38,359 nucleotides of DNA from Deltaproteobacteria bacterium (lineage in GTDB: Bacteria; Myxococcota_A; UBA796; SXON01): assembly GCA_014191855.1 (NCBI GenBank), contig BJHF01000063.1:1-38359 (forward strand), read 5' to 3'. A program made the translations under genes and the position numbers. The notes under the pieces were generated by a model that was not told where the DNA came from, did no database searches, and worked only from the letters and a program-made list of their open reading frames with translations. Shown piece by piece: positions 15,172-23,891 of the stretch; the stretch's first letter is position 1; every line of letters begins with the position of its first letter.

Positions 15172-15779
15172 ACGCTCCCGGCCACGGCCAGAAAGCGCGG
15201 CGCCGGACCTTCGTGGCCAGGGATCTCGTACCCGAGCACGAGCACCGATCCCCCGCTCGCCACATACGCCGCCGCAGCGTGCCAGCCGCGGGCGCACGCT
15301 GGGCGCTCCAGCGGCGTGCTCACGACCGACTGGCCCAGGCGCACCGTCGGCGTCGTCCCCTCCCAGCCCTGGGGGCAGGTTTCGCCCTCAACCCCGGCCT
15401 CGGAGATCGCTACCGGCACCAAAACCCCTCCAGCGCAACCGGATCGGCTCCCGCAGCCGCTCGCCGCGCACGGAGTCGGCGCGAGCGGCACGTCAATCTT
15501 GAGCCTGTCCAACGTAGGTTTAGCCTGCAAGTGGGCGGCGGCGATGACCCCATCCAAGCCCATGCTGGCGTTCGTCGGGTCCGTCGTGACCCGGCTGTCC
15601 TCCATGACCGCACCGGAGCCCAAGTCCAGGATCTGCACCCGCGCGACGGGGAACCCGGGACCATCGAGCACCCACCGCGTTTCCACCGCGGCGAACTTGC
15701 CATCTGCGGACGCCGAGACGGAGACCAATTCCGTTGGCGGCGGCTCTTCGGCGGCGAGGAGCAGGGCAAGGGTGATCAT
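15165..15779 (-). CDS. DUF2259-like secreted protein
   Basis: The 204-residue product begins with a short signal-like segment (MITLALLLAAEEPPP). The first 70 residues (SADGKFAAVETRWVLDGPGF, VARVQILDLGSG) match the pattern of DUF2259 predicted secreted proteins, in which a strand-rich repeat reads DGSGFPY and then V-x-D. A Cys-rich middle (PCAASGCGSRSGCAGG) and a C-terminal strand region (GGSVLVLGYEIPGHEG) follow. Likely periplasmic; function unknown. It is isolated, convergent with the HlyD-like gene and divergent from the next gene with only 30 bases between starts. Confidence 0.65.
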   Translation of the reverse strand: MITLALLLAAEEPPPTELVSVSASADGKFAAVETRWVLDGPGFPVARVQILDLGSGAVMEDSRVTTDPTNASMGLDGVIAAAHLQAKPTLDRLKIDVPLAPTPCAASGCGSRSGCAGGVLVPVAISEAGVEGETCPQGWEGTTPTVRLGQSVVSTPLERPACARGWHAAAAYVASGGSVLVLGYEIPGHEGPAPRFLAVAGSVQ

Positions 15780-15809
15780 CGGATCGGGCTAACTGGTTAC
15801 CCTCCGCGG

Positions 15810-16355
15810 ATGCCGATCGACGCGCTGGCACCTGCATTCCGAGTGTGGCTCGACGGGGGCGTTGTCGGCGCGGTGGGCGCGGGGAACGTGCCCACCGTAG
15901 AGGGCGCGCCGGGCATCACGGGCAGCATCGGGATGGCCTTCGGTGCCGACCCGTCGCGCAACTTCGGGCTGCTGCTCCAGGAGCGCGAGTTGGTGATGAA
16001 CCTCGATGAACGCCACGTATCCAGCATCGGTGTGTTGGTTCGATACCCAGCCGACGACGGCCCCTACGCGCTCCTCGGCGGCATCCACAACCACGAGCTA
16101 CCGCTGAGCACCTGGCTCGACGATCCGGGCGGGGCGATCGCCGCCACGCGCCCCGACATCACCCACCGAACGGGGATTGAGTTTGGGGGAGGCTGGGATT
16201 TTGCCCCTGCGGCACCGGATTCCCAGGTGGCGAGGATGTTCCGGCCCACCCTTCAGGTGAGCGCAGGCGTGCTTCCCGGCACGGACGGTGCCTTGGTGTA
16301 CGGGATGCTCCGCGCGTCGATGCGCCTCGGATTGGTGGAGATCAAGCCCGGTTAG
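15810..16355 (+). CDS. Strand-rich protein of unknown function
   Basis: A protein of 181 residues from ATG 15810. I do not recognise a family. Alternating stretches (ERELVMNLDERHVSSIGVLV, RTGIEFGGGWDFAP, LQVSAGVLPGTDGALVYGML, RASMRLGLVEIKPG) look like amphipathic beta strands of a small barrel, and GWDFAPAAPDSQVARMFRPT is a surface-loop-like insert. Oddly, there is no signal peptide at the chosen start, and none in the open frame upstream, so either it is cytoplasmic or the start is misplaced. The sequence before the ATG (CCTCCGCGG) is not a ribosome site. It stands alone. Confidence 0.55.
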   Translation: MPIDALAPAFRVWLDGGVVGAVGAGNVPTVEGAPGITGSIGMAFGADPSRNFGLLLQERELVMNLDERHVSSIGVLVRYPADDGPYALLGGIHNHELPLSTWLDDPGGAIAATRPDITHRTGIEFGGGWDFAPAAPDSQVARMFRPTLQVSAGVLPGTDGALVYGMLRASMRLGLVEIKPG

Positions 16356-16416
16356 GGCGATGCGGTAAGCCCTGTCCCGTGGCCACAACATTCGCCGCGC
16401 CGCATCGCAACGGCCA

Positions 16417-16593
16417 TCACGGAGGCGGCAGCGTACCCGAGGTGTACACCGTCTTCATCCCATCTCCCGCGCTGTCCATCGCCGTCTGGAAGCTGGGGAC
16501 GAACGCGTACCCCGCCGCGACAACGGCGATGGCGAGCACCGCGAGCACCAGGGCCCATTCAACAGTGGATTGTCCTCGCCGCTCGGTCTGCAT
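16417..16593 (-). CDS. Flp/TadE-type pilin-like peptide
   Basis: The 58-residue product starts MQTERRGQSTVEWALVLAVL. A basic leader, a Gly-Gln processing-like site and a Glu followed by a long hydrophobic helix (LVLAVLAIAVVAAGYAFV) is the layout of Flp type IVb pilins and TadE-like pseudopilins, which are cut by a prepilin peptidase and assembled by Tad machinery. The C-terminus (GDGMKTVYTSGTLPPP) is short. No tad, cpa or peptidase genes are present in the window, so it is an orphan. The start at 16593 leaves out an unlikely 38-residue upstream extension. It is divergent from the TPR/zinc-finger gene with about 50 bases between. Confidence 0.6.
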   Translation of the reverse strand: MQTERRGQSTVEWALVLAVLAIAVVAAGYAFVPSFQTAMDSAGDGMKTVYTSGTLPPP

Positions 16594-16643
16594 CGGTGCA
16601 TCCGTGCGTAACGCGATAGCTTGCCGCGACGCCAACGGCACCG

Positions 16644-18662
16644 ATGTACCCCCACGCGAAGCTCGAATGGACCCAGGCCCGCCTCGAAGAGCGGGTGGAA
16701 GCCGCACCGGACGACGCCGCCGCGCGCACAGAGCTGGCGCGGGTGTGTTTGTCGCGCGCGCTGTACCACGGCGGAGGCGAAGCCCTGGCCGCCCAGGCCC
16801 TGCAACACGCGCGGAAGCTCGTTCACGACGATCCGCAGGCGCCCGAGGGGCACGTGATCGCAGGCGCAGCGCTCGTGGCGAGCGACAGGCCAGATGCCGC
16901 GAAGAAGTTCCTCGACGAGGCGGTGCGGCTGGCGCCCGAGCGCGGCGATCTGCACCTTGCGATGGGCGCGTTTTATCGTTCGCAGCGGGATCTTCACCTC
17001 GCGATCAAACACCTGGAAAACGCTTGCCGGGCCGCGCCGGAGAGCTGGGAGTCGCACCTGCTACTCGGGCGGGCGCTCTCGGAGCGGGCGCGGCAGATCG
17101 GCGGTCAGCGGCTCATCGAGCGGGCGCAGTACCACCTCGTACAAGCGCTGTCGCTTGAACCCTCCCCCGACCTGCTGCCCGCCCTGATGCGGGACCTTGG
17201 GCTCCTCTGCCTGCTGACCGGCCGGTTCGCCGACGCGGAGAAGCTGTTCATCCGGCTTCGGCAGAACCCGCGCTTCTCGTCGGTCGCGCGCAAATACCTT
17301 GGTCAGGTTGCCTTTTCGCTCGGGAAGTACAAGGGCGCAATCCAGCATGATCGGCAGTATCTGGAGCTGCTGGTCGCCGCGGGCCATGGAGAGGAGCCGG
17401 GGGTGCTCGCGCAGATCGGCATGAGCTTCCTGCACCTTGGCGAGCTGGATCGGGCGCGCGAATTCTGCAACCGCGCGCTGGTTCTCGATCCCGACCTGTT
17501 GGTGGCCCGGCACGCGCTCGGCTGCGTGATGGTCGAAGAAGGCCAAACGGGCGATGCGATCAAACTTTTCCGCGATTGTCTCAACGATCATCCGGAGGAC
17601 ATCGCTTCGTACGTTGAGCTCGCGCGCACCCGCCGTCGCGCGGGGGATGCGGTTTGGCTCCAGAAGGCGCTCAACGTGGAGGTCGGCGAATACGACAAGC
17701 TCCCGGTCACCGGCGGAACCGTGGCGCCGCGCCTGGTCGCACGAAAGCGGATCGACGTCCTTCTGGACGAGCTTCGCGCCGTGGGTCCGAGCTCCGTCGG
17801 CGCTGTCCTCCAAGCGCTTGAATTCACAGAAGATGAAGGGCTCCGCTTCGCGCTTTGGGAGTCCGCTTGTGGCCTCGCGGCCGGGCACGTGGCCGACGAG
17901 GTGGCCACCCGCCTGCGTGAGCCCGGCCGTTTCTTCTCGGTGAACCTGGCGCGAAACGCGCTCTCCGCGGCGTCGTGCATCCCCGAGCCGGCGCTGACTG
18001 CCGGGCTCCACGTAACGCTCGAAGACGTGCAGCGTGCCGCCGTAGATCGCCGGGGGAACGCGCATGATCTCGTTGCCCACCGGCGCGCAGTTGAGGCGGA
18101 GCGGGAGGTGGCTCGCGCGTGGCAGGCGGTCTTGCTCCTCGCGATCGCCACCCGCCGCAGCCGCTCCGCCCGCCAACTCCTGGCCGGTTGGGGCGCCGGC
18201 GTGGATCCCGAGCTCGCCGTGGCCGTTCACGCGGCACAGGCGATGTGCGGCGAGCCGGAAGCGATCAAGGCGCTTCACAGGCGCGCCCAGGAGAAAGGCG
18301 CCGCGGTCCTGGTGGATCGCCTCCTGGCCCGGATCACGCCCCCTCCGCAGCGGGGCGATCCCCAAGCGGTAGCCGGTGGAGACACGCGCTGCTCCGCGTG
18401 TGGGCGCCCCGGCGGCGAGGTCACCCATCTGATGACGGGCACGCGCGCGGTGTTGTGCGACGTGTGCATCGGTGAAGTCGTTCAAAATCGGCGTTCGCTG
18501 GTCGCTCCGGACGATGCGGCCTGCCACCTGTGCGGGCGCACGCACTTCGAGGCGCGGAGCTTGTGGCGGGTTCACGGCGTAGATGTCTGCGCTCATTGCG
18601 TGGACTTGAGCGTGGGCCTCCGCGAACGGGACGCGGTGGATCGCTTCCTGCAAAGTTGGTAG
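16644..18662 (+). CDS. TPR protein with two C-terminal ClpX-type zinc fingers
   Basis: The 672-residue product has TPR helices over roughly the first 340 residues (APEGHVIAGAALVASDRPDA, YLGQVAFSLGKYKGAIQHDR, GMSFLHLGELDRAREFCNRA). A less regular helical middle region (~350–570) may be HEAT-like. The last 90 residues hold two C-x2-C-x18-C-x2-C fingers: Cys583/586/605/608 (CSACGRPGGEVTHLMTGTRA) and Cys627/630/649/652 (CHLCGRTHFEARSLWRVHG). This is the exact spacing of the ClpX N-terminal zinc domain, which dimerises and binds substrates and adaptors. No ATPase domain is present. It is likely a cytoplasmic scaffold or adaptor, possibly for Clp proteolysis, but that is inference. It starts at ATG 16644 and no operon partners are evident. 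Confidence 0.85.
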   Translation: MYPHAKLEWTQARLEERVEAAPDDAAARTELARVCLSRALYHGGGEALAAQALQHARKLVHDDPQAPEGHVIAGAALVASDRPDAAKKFLDEAVRLAPERGDLHLAMGAFYRSQRDLHLAIKHLENACRAAPESWESHLLLGRALSERARQIGGQRLIERAQYHLVQALSLEPSPDLLPALMRDLGLLCLLTGRFADAEKLFIRLRQNPRFSSVARKYLGQVAFSLGKYKGAIQHDRQYLELLVAAGHGEEPGVLAQIGMSFLHLGELDRAREFCNRALVLDPDLLVARHALGCVMVEEGQTGDAIKLFRDCLNDHPEDIASYVELARTRRRAGDAVWLQKALNVEVGEYDKLPVTGGTVAPRLVARKRIDVLLDELRAVGPSSVGAVLQALEFTEDEGLRFALWESACGLAAGHVADEVATRLREPGRFFSVNLARNALSAASCIPEPALTAGLHVTLEDVQRAAVDRRGNAHDLVAHRRAVEAEREVARAWQAVLLLAIATRRSRSARQLLAGWGAGVDPELAVAVHAAQAMCGEPEAIKALHRRAQEKGAAVLVDRLLARITPPPQRGDPQAVAGGDTRCSACGRPGGEVTHLMTGTRAVLCDVCIGEVVQNRRSLVAPDDAACHLCGRTHFEARSLWRVHGVDVCAHCVDLSVGLRERDAVDRFLQSW

Positions 18663-18692
18663 CGGGGCCCGGCCCCCCTCAAGAACCGCAGT

Positions 18693-20192
18693 TCAAGGCG
18701 CGTCGGGCGTTCGTTGCGTGGCGACGCGCGTGCACGAGATCTTCGCGAGGTAGGTGCGGTACTCGAATTCCGGGCTGTTCGCCTCGTCGTGGCAGGCGCG
18801 GCACGTCGCTTCGGTGATTGGCTGACTGTGGACCGAGCCCCGGCCATCGTGCCCCCGCATCGGGCCGTGGCACGCCTCGCACTGAACGTCCCGGTAGGCG
18901 GCCGCACCGCGCTCCGTGAGGTCGGCAAACCCGCCGGGGCGGCCAAAACCCGTGCTGTGACAGCCGATGCACTCCGGGTTGGAGGCGGCATCGCGACCGG
19001 CGAGCGATTCGATCGCGCGGGCGTGCCCGTCGAACGCCCAGGAGGCCAGGCGGTCCTGGTGGCAACCCCCACACGCGGAGCCCGTGGCGTACCCGCCCCG
19101 CGCCGGCGCCGCGACCGCCGCCTGCGCGGAGCCCAGGATGGCCGCATGGAATTTGTCCAGCGTGTCCTCTGTACCCACGTCGCCGTCAAGGTCGGAGCCC
19201 AACGGCACTGTCTCCACGAACGCGTAGTTGCGGCCGCGGCTGCGCTTTACCAAGCGCTCGTGGTCGCGCTTCGCCTCCGCGTCCATCGCGGGCGAGGGCC
19301 CTCCGCCCGCCAGGCTCCGGCCGCTCCGGTAGGTCGCGACGTCCTTCCAGATGCCGCGCTCCACCACCTCAAGCGCGCGCGGTGTCGAGGCCAGGAACAC
19401 GTGTACGAGCGTGACGTACCGCCCGCGCCCGGGCGCCTCGATGATCGGCGCGCCGTTCGTCGTCCGCGGCTCGTCCAACCGATCCCCCTCCGTCGCCAGC
19501 ACGGCCGCGATCCCTGACACCTGCTCGGCGACCGCGCGATTCGTCGCTTCGTCCGCGCTGCTCAGCACGAACCAGGCATCCGCCTCCCCGACCTTCGCCG
19601 CCGCAACTGCGGCAACGGCATCGGAGCCCTTCACGTCCGACGCCGTACCAGCCAGGCCGATGAAGCCCAGCCGCACCCCCGCGCGTTCGACGATCGAGGC
19701 CGCCCCGAAGCTCGCGGGCGGCGCACTCCAGTTGGCGGCCAAGGCGCCCGCCGAGCGCAGGAATTCCATTCCTCCCGGCAGCAGGTCCACCGGAGAAGCC
19801 GCCCAGGCGTCCAGGCCGGCGGTGTGGGCCAGGTCGAGCACGGCCTGGGCGCGCACGCGCCGATCCACCTCATCGCGCGCCGTGAGGCCCTTCACCAACA
19901 TCTCCCCGGCATCCACCGCCACAAAGGGAACGTCCAGCGTGCGTAGCTTCGCATAGAGCGCAGACCGCCGGGCGAAGCCACCGTAGGGCGTGGTGGGACA
20001 GCCGCACACTTCAACCTCGCCGCGCACCGCACCGGTGAGCGCCACGATGGCCTCCCGAAAGGGCGCTTCTTCGCCGCGATCCGCAGCTCGCTCGGGGAGG
20101 CGCTCGGGGAGCGGAGGCAGCTCCGGCAGCGCCCGGGAGCCGCCGGCGGGCGAGCACGCCACGGCGGCAACGGCCAGCACCGCTGCGAGCAT
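18693..20192 (-). CDS. Tetraheme cytochrome c lipoprotein with degenerate nucleotidase-like domain
   Basis: A protein of 499 residues. The N-terminus MLAAVLAVAAVACSPAGG is a lipoprotein signal. Residues ~45–340 follow the plan of UshA/SoxB-like metallophosphatases seen in cytochrome fusions (EVEVCGCPTTPYGGFARRSA, FVAVDAGEML, LAANWSAPPA, LGFIGLAGTAS), but the metal-binding DxH and GNHE motifs are missing. The C-terminal part has four CxxCH heme sites near residues 374, 408, 438 and 464 (CGGCH, CIGCH, CEACH, CRACH) and further His residues as possible distal ligands. It is probably a periplasmic or outer-membrane-anchored electron carrier; its redox partner is unknown. An in-frame TTG at 20219 is the alternative start. 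It is divergent from the metallopeptidase gene with 71 bases between. Confidence 0.85.
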   Translation of the reverse strand: MLAAVLAVAAVACSPAGGSRALPELPPLPERLPERAADRGEEAPFREAIVALTGAVRGEVEVCGCPTTPYGGFARRSALYAKLRTLDVPFVAVDAGEMLVKGLTARDEVDRRVRAQAVLDLAHTAGLDAWAASPVDLLPGGMEFLRSAGALAANWSAPPASFGAASIVERAGVRLGFIGLAGTASDVKGSDAVAAVAAAKVGEADAWFVLSSADEATNRAVAEQVSGIAAVLATEGDRLDEPRTTNGAPIIEAPGRGRYVTLVHVFLASTPRALEVVERGIWKDVATYRSGRSLAGGGPSPAMDAEAKRDHERLVKRSRGRNYAFVETVPLGSDLDGDVGTEDTLDKFHAAILGSAQAAVAAPARGGYATGSACGGCHQDRLASWAFDGHARAIESLAGRDAASNPECIGCHSTGFGRPGGFADLTERGAAAYRDVQCEACHGPMRGHDGRGSVHSQPITEATCRACHDEANSPEFEYRTYLAKISCTRVATQRTPDAP

Positions 20193-20263
20193 GCAAGAAG
20201 CTGGTGACAAGGGCGGCAAGTCGCGGTGGAGTGTATAGAGTCCTCGGCCTCAACGGGACTACG

Positions 20264-23242
20264 ATGTCGGGCATTCTCGCACTCGTCCTCGGCGCACACG
20301 CCTTCGCCCCCTCGCACGACGTGTTCGTCGGCACCGAGCCGAACCGGATCTTCCGCGTTCATCGCCCCGAGCAGGCGCGGCTGCGGCACCAGCCAGGCTG
20401 GGCCGAGTTCGCGCTCGGCGAGGGCCGCGGCTGGGAGGCCCGGTTCGACGAGCGCACAGGCACCGCCCACCGGGCTTGGGGCCCGCCGATCGATCTGGGG
20501 CCCGTGAACACCCCGGCGCAGGTGCAGCGCGCGATCGAGGCCTTCTTTGGCCGAAACCCCGGCCTCACCGGTGTGGGGCCGCAGGCGCTGAGGTTCGCCT
20601 CGGCGCGATACGCGGCGCAGACCGACACGTGGTATGTCGAGTTTGATCGCATGGTACGAGGCGCTCCGGTGTGGCGGGGTGGCGTCACGGCCCGCATCCG
20701 GTTCGGCAAGCTCATCCTGCTGGGCGTGGACACCTACCCGGAAGCAGTGGTGCCCCAGGCCGAGCTGACAGCCCGGCAGGCCATCCTGGCGGCCGAAATG
20801 AGCGGCCCTGCGGCGTTTGCGGCCCACAGCGAGGCCAGCGCCTCGCTCGTGGTGCTGCCGTTGGACGTCGCCGCAGGGCTGGAGTACCGCCTCGCCTGGG
20901 AGGTCCACACGCGCACAACTACGCCGGTTGGACGATGGGTTTCGTTCATCGACGCGGCCACGGGCGAGTTGGTCGGCGTCTACAACGAGGTGCGGTTCCT
21001 GGAAGGCACGGTGTACGGCACCCACCCGGTGCGCACGCTCGACGGCAACAACGAAACGACGGGGCTCCCCCTGGTCGAAGTCGAAGGAGAAACCAGCGCG
21101 AACGCGAACGAAGCCGGCGAGTACACCGTCGATGGCGACAGTGCGACCACCTGGCTGCGGGGCTCCTACGTGACGGTCCTCAACGTCGCTGGCGCGGAGG
21201 GCTCGCTGGACTTCGATACGGCCGATCCCGTTTGGACGACGGAAGACGCGACGCTCGCCGAGATCGCCACCTATGCCTACGTGCACCAGGTTCGCGATTG
21301 GCAGCTCGCCGTGGCGCCCGAGGTAGGGATGGCGAAGGTGGCGCTCAACGCGAACGTCAACGACGGATCTGGCAACTGCAACGCCTACTACGATGGAAAC
21401 CTGAACTTCTACGCGGCGGGTGGCGGCTGCAACAACACGGGGCAGATCGCGGACGTGGTGTACCACGAGTGGGGCCACGGATTCCATTATTACAGCCTGC
21501 AATCAGGCTCTTGGGACGGCTCGGTGGGCGAGGGCGTGGGCGACGTCGTCGCGACGATGATGACCCACGATTCGCTCATCGCGCCCTACTTCGTCACCAA
21601 CGGCGGCGGCATCCGCGACGTCGCACCAAACCGTTCGTATCCCGACGATGTGGTCGGGGAAGTGCATGAAGACGGCCTGATCTTCGGCGGCGCGGTATGG
21701 GACGTTTGGGGCGAACTCGCCGACACGACCGGCGAGGCGCGCGAAGACAGCGGCGTCGCCTACGACACCGTTACCCACCTCTTCGCCGAGGCGTTGAAAG
21801 CGGGCCCCACGCTGGACGTGACCTACGACGAATTCATCGCCGCCGACGACGATGATGGCGATCTGAGCAACGGCACCCCGAACTTCTGCGACATCGCGGA
21901 GGGCTTCGCCGAACACGGCCTCGGCCCGCTCGCCAGCGAAGCGGGGGCCCTGCAGATCGACGTGCTTCCCCTTGAGAACCAGCCCAGCGGCGCGGGGATC
22001 ACGCTCGGCGGCGAGGTGCTGAACCTCGCTTCCGCCTGCGTTGAGTTCAGCCTCGCCTCAGCCGACCTGATGTACTCCGTGGACGAGGGCGAGAACTGGA
22101 GCACGGTCGCGGGCGAGGTGTCGGGGACGACGTTCTCGGTGACGCTGCCGGAGCTGCCGAGCGGCTCGATCGTCTGGTACTACGTTGCCGCGAGCGGCAG
22201 CTCAGGCGAGAGCGTCACCGCGCCAACCGTCGGGAAGATCGCGCCGTTCAGCTTCTATGTGGGCGCGCTCGAAGAGCTGTGGTGCAACGACCTCCAGCAG
22301 GATGACGGCGGGTTCACCCACGCGCTCCTCGCCGGCGACGAGCGCGAGGGGGCCGACGACTGGACATGGGCCCGGCCCTCCGGAACCTCGACCGACCCCG
22401 ACGACGCCTACTCCGGCAACAAGGTGTGGGGGAACGATCTCGGCGGCGACAACTACAACGGCGATTACCAGCCTGACATCGTGAACCGGCTCTCGACGCC
22501 TGCCATCGACGTCGGCAGCGCGCCGGAGGTGATCGTCCAGTATCGCCGCTGGCTCAACGTCGAGGACGGCTACTACGACCAGGCGACGGTGTACGCCAAC
22601 GACACCGCCATCTGGGCGAACCACACCAGCAGCAAACAGTCGGGAGACGAGAACACCGCGGACGACCAGTGGGTGCTCGCAACCCATCGGGCCGGCGTGA
22701 CGGGCGGAGCCTTGGTCCTGGGGTGGGAGATCGCCAGCGACCAGGGCTTCGAGAGCGGCGGCTGGAACCTGGACGACGTGTGCGTGTACGCCCCCGCTGC
22801 AGCCGACTCCGCGTTCGCGGTGAGCGACTTCGTGGCGACCGATGACCTGGAAGGCACGGTGGGGCTCTCGTGGACGCAGCCGGCCTCCGCTGGAACAACC
22901 TCGGCCGTCGTCGTGCGGCGGGAGGGGGAGTACGCGACCAACGCCGCGGAAGGCGTGGTCGTGTACACGGGAACGGGCCTCGTCCCCGGTGCAGCAGTCA
23001 GCGCGGCCGACGCCTTCGTGGGGCACGCCTACTACACCGTACTTGTGGGGGGAGACAGCGGCTTCTACGAGGGCGCCGTGGCCGGTGCAAACGCGGACGA
23101 AGGCACCGGCCTTGCCTCCGACGCCGGCGAGCCCATCGACCTCACCAGCCGCACAGGCTGCGGCTGCGGCACGACCTCCGGAGGCGGGGCGGCGCTCTCG
23201 ATCGGCGCGGGGCTGCTCGCGCTCCGTCGGCGCCGGCGTTGA
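20264..23242 (+). CDS. Secreted zinc metallopeptidase with MYXO-CTERM tail
   Basis: The 992-residue product has a signal peptide (MSGILALVLGAHAFA), an FTP/PepSY-like propeptide region (~60–220, WYVEFDRMVRGAPVWRGGV), and a catalytic domain with HEWGH at residues 401–405 and Glu423 in SVGEGVGDVVA as the likely third zinc ligand. That is the gluzincin (thermolysin/fungalysin-like) arrangement. Next come a beta-sandwich (~565–665), a second strand-rich domain with an aromatic carbohydrate-binding look, a fibronectin-III-like domain (~850–940), and a tail with CGCG, a hydrophobic helix and five Arg, which is the MYXO-CTERM surface-sorting signal. It is expected to be exported and held at the outer surface, degrading proteins during predation or nutrition. 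TATAGA at 20234 is a possible -10. It overlaps the next gene by four bases if TTG is used there. Confidence 0.9.
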   Translation: MSGILALVLGAHAFAPSHDVFVGTEPNRIFRVHRPEQARLRHQPGWAEFALGEGRGWEARFDERTGTAHRAWGPPIDLGPVNTPAQVQRAIEAFFGRNPGLTGVGPQALRFASARYAAQTDTWYVEFDRMVRGAPVWRGGVTARIRFGKLILLGVDTYPEAVVPQAELTARQAILAAEMSGPAAFAAHSEASASLVVLPLDVAAGLEYRLAWEVHTRTTTPVGRWVSFIDAATGELVGVYNEVRFLEGTVYGTHPVRTLDGNNETTGLPLVEVEGETSANANEAGEYTVDGDSATTWLRGSYVTVLNVAGAEGSLDFDTADPVWTTEDATLAEIATYAYVHQVRDWQLAVAPEVGMAKVALNANVNDGSGNCNAYYDGNLNFYAAGGGCNNTGQIADVVYHEWGHGFHYYSLQSGSWDGSVGEGVGDVVATMMTHDSLIAPYFVTNGGGIRDVAPNRSYPDDVVGEVHEDGLIFGGAVWDVWGELADTTGEAREDSGVAYDTVTHLFAEALKAGPTLDVTYDEFIAADDDDGDLSNGTPNFCDIAEGFAEHGLGPLASEAGALQIDVLPLENQPSGAGITLGGEVLNLASACVEFSLASADLMYSVDEGENWSTVAGEVSGTTFSVTLPELPSGSIVWYYVAASGSSGESVTAPTVGKIAPFSFYVGALEELWCNDLQQDDGGFTHALLAGDEREGADDWTWARPSGTSTDPDDAYSGNKVWGNDLGGDNYNGDYQPDIVNRLSTPAIDVGSAPEVIVQYRRWLNVEDGYYDQATVYANDTAIWANHTSSKQSGDENTADDQWVLATHRAGVTGGALVLGWEIASDQGFESGGWNLDDVCVYAPAAADSAFAVSDFVATDDLEGTVGLSWTQPASAGTTSAVVVRREGEYATNAAEGVVVYTGTGLVPGAAVSAADAFVGHAYYTVLVGGDSGFYEGAVAGANADEGTGLASDAGEPIDLTSRTGCGCGTTSGGGAALSIGAGLLALRRRRR

Positions 23243-23856
23243 TCCTGCTGATGGTCGGGCTCGCAGCCGCCGAGCTCGCCCCTCCCGACTACGACCGGAC
23301 GCTCACCGAGGGCGCGGGCGCGGAGGTGGCGCGCGCCGGTCGCGAGCGTGGTCCGGACGTCGCCGAAACGTTCGCGAAGCGTTGGATGCGAACGTTCGGG
23401 GAATCCGCCCGCGTGCTGTACGAGCTGGGGCTGGTGTGGCGGCTCGCGGGCGACGATGCCCACGCGCGGCGCTACCTTGAGAGCGCGGTCGCCCTCGATC
23501 CGGAGCTCGCCGCCGCCCGCTACGACCGGGGGGAAATTCGCCTTGCCGCTGGGGATCTCCCGGGGGCGCTCGAGGACTTCGAGGCGGTAACGCGGCTTGA
23601 GCCCGAGGCATGGCCCGGGTGGTTCCGGCTCGCGGACCTCGCGGGGCGCTCTGGGGATGCCAAGGCGTTCGAGGCCCATCTCGTGCGTGCGCTGCGCTGT
23701 GGCTTCCAGGCTCGCGCCGTCGCAACCGACCCGACGTGGCGCGGGTTCGCCTCCGATCCGCGGATCGGCCCCGTACTCACGAGGCTCGTCCTCGTATACC
23801 AGGGTACCGAGGCCTTGCAGGAGCTCGGCGCGCCGCTGCCGGATTCGGCACCGTAG
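23239..23856 (+). CDS. Exported TPR protein
   Basis: A protein of about 205 residues. The TTG at 23239 overlaps the upstream TGA as TTGA and gives a short signal-like start (MILLMVGLAAAELAPP); ATG at 23251 is the alternative. TPR units are clear (ESARVLYELGLVWRLAGDDA, HARRYLESAVALDPELAAAR, DRGEIRLAAGDLPGALEDFE), followed by DPTWRGFASDPRIGPVL, a segment often seen at the ends of TPR proteins. It is probably periplasmic and co-transcribed with the metallopeptidase, so it may scaffold or assist export of a surface protein, but there is no direct evidence for that. Confidence 0.7.
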   Translation: MILLMVGLAAAELAPPDYDRTLTEGAGAEVARAGRERGPDVAETFAKRWMRTFGESARVLYELGLVWRLAGDDAHARRYLESAVALDPELAAARYDRGEIRLAAGDLPGALEDFEAVTRLEPEAWPGWFRLADLAGRSGDAKAFEAHLVRALRCGFQARAVATDPTWRGFASDPRIGPVLTRLVLVYQGTEALQELGAPLPDSAP

Positions 23857-23891
23857 CGGGTCGCGGATCCGACCCCGCGATAGCCTCGCAG

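Noticed and set aside
18664..18678. GGGGCC/GGCCCC hairpin between convergent genes as a terminator
   Set aside because: The usable stem is four base pairs with no T-tract, too weak to claim.
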